Positions 63,258-64,000 of a stretch of DNA of 64,000 nucleotides are shown piece after piece. The translations under genes were made by a program, and so were the position numbers. Under the pieces are notes generated by a model. That model searched no databases. It worked only from the letters and a program-made list of their open reading frames with translations, and was not told where the DNA came from. Each line of letters begins with the position of its first letter. Positions within the stretch are counted from its first letter, which is position 1. The stretch is from Nilaparvata lugens (Eukaryota > Arthropoda > Insecta > Hemiptera > Delphacidae): assembly GCF_014356525.2 (NCBI RefSeq), contig NC_052509.1:32573852-32637851 (forward strand). Direction: 5' to 3'.

Positions 63258-63839
63258 TGGGTAACAAAATTGACTCATTCCTCCGTCATTTTTCAGAATA
63301 TGAAAATAACATTGAAACTGCATAAGAAAAAAAATTGTTTTGATTCATCAATTATCATTCAGCTGGAATTATCTGCATAATATTTCTGTAATTATTCGAT
63401 TCATTAAGAAGCTGATGCTATTATTTAGCAGTTGTCACAAAGACTGTCAGACAGACAGACATTATGCGCTGAGACATGATTTCAGCTGAATAATTCACAA
63501 CATTAATTTATAAGTTCCATATGAACTCGTTCCCGTTAACGTCTGTCTGCCTGTCTGTAACATACACGAAATTGATACTACTTGTGATAGCAGCTGCTAT
63601 GACAATTTTTTTTCAAAGTGTTAAAATGTGATTAGAAGCTACTATTTAAGTGTTCACTAATCACTTGATTATTCAATGCATAGGTTCCATACTCGTTCAT
63701 TTCATTTTTTCATAATTTTTTAGTACCTTCAATTTATGTTGACGGTTTGAGATATTAATGTCGGGTTTCGCCGTTAATTTTCCTTTGGAATTCTGTATCG
63801 AAATCATGTATCACAAGACCACCATCCCATTTGAGAAAA
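63258..63839 (-). repeat. Dispersed repeat Rep-B, copy 3
   Basis: Inverted relative to copy 1 and aligned with parts of 830-2170. It lacks the 38-bp palindromic insertion and the block of roughly 1105-1785, so it shows the uninterrupted state at both places. It is interrupted at 63839 by Rep-A. Confidence 0.7.
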
Positions 63840-64000
63840 TCTGGTGTGGCACACTCACACAACTTTCCTTGCCGTTAAGAAAATTGATCACCTGACGCTA
63901 GTGTACTCGCGCATCTCAAGTTTACTACTCAAAGATATGAGACAGCTGGTGATAGGTCAATAACGCTGGAAACACACTATATCAGCTATCTCTTCGTAGT
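63840..64000 (-). mobile_element. Rep-A element, copy 5, cut by the window edge
   Basis: Starts TCTGGTGTGGCACACTC after an A-run and follows the family consensus to the end of the window. Confidence 0.75.

Overview
The window is A+T-rich, intron-and-repeat-type animal DNA. There are no operons, no ribosome-binding sites, and no protein-coding gene that I can assign to the host. The transposon proteins and dispersed repeats (rosa-like mariner, CR1/Jockey-type LINEs, Ty3/gypsy, many short inverted-repeat elements, 8-bp minisatellite) fit an arthropod. A hemipteran such as a planthopper is my best guess, but that is inference from general look only, not from a marker gene.

Layout: (1) 0.5-3 kb: a dispersed repeat (Rep-B) carrying nested insertions, then a LINE 3' fragment. 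(2) 4.4-16.6 kb: a rearranged block. A 1,758-bp segment occurs twice (4472-6229 and 14066-15823). Between the copies lie a 2.9-kb array of an 8-bp unit, a broken LINE reverse-transcriptase gene, a second direct duplication of about 720 bp, and a further 8-bp array. A third array follows the second copy. (3) 17.6-19.2 kb: a second Rep-B copy with a 1-kb element (Rep-A) inserted in it. (4) 22.8-32.6 kb: a Ty3/gypsy element (gag, and pol with one frame break) lying between two about 1.98-kb direct repeats, with a 5-bp repeat of flanking DNA at the outer edges. A LINE fragment crosses the inner edge of one of the direct repeats. (5) 38.9-46.7 kb: terminal-inverted-repeat elements, including a 2.36-kb mariner-like element with 461-bp inverted repeats and a transposase broken by one indel, and a 204-bp near-perfect hairpin. 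(6) 51.7-59.4 kb: more Rep-A, TA-flanked inverted-repeat elements and one clear nested pair. (7) 59.4-64 kb: strongly strand-asymmetric purine and pyrimidine tracts, then an inverted Rep-B copy interrupted by Rep-A at the right edge.

The sequences therefore work together mainly as a record of insertion and duplication. Several insertions can be proved inside the window because an uninterrupted copy of the target is also present. The most unusual points are the coincidence of 8-bp arrays with duplication breakpoints, and the gypsy unit whose terminal repeat boundary falls inside LINE sequence.
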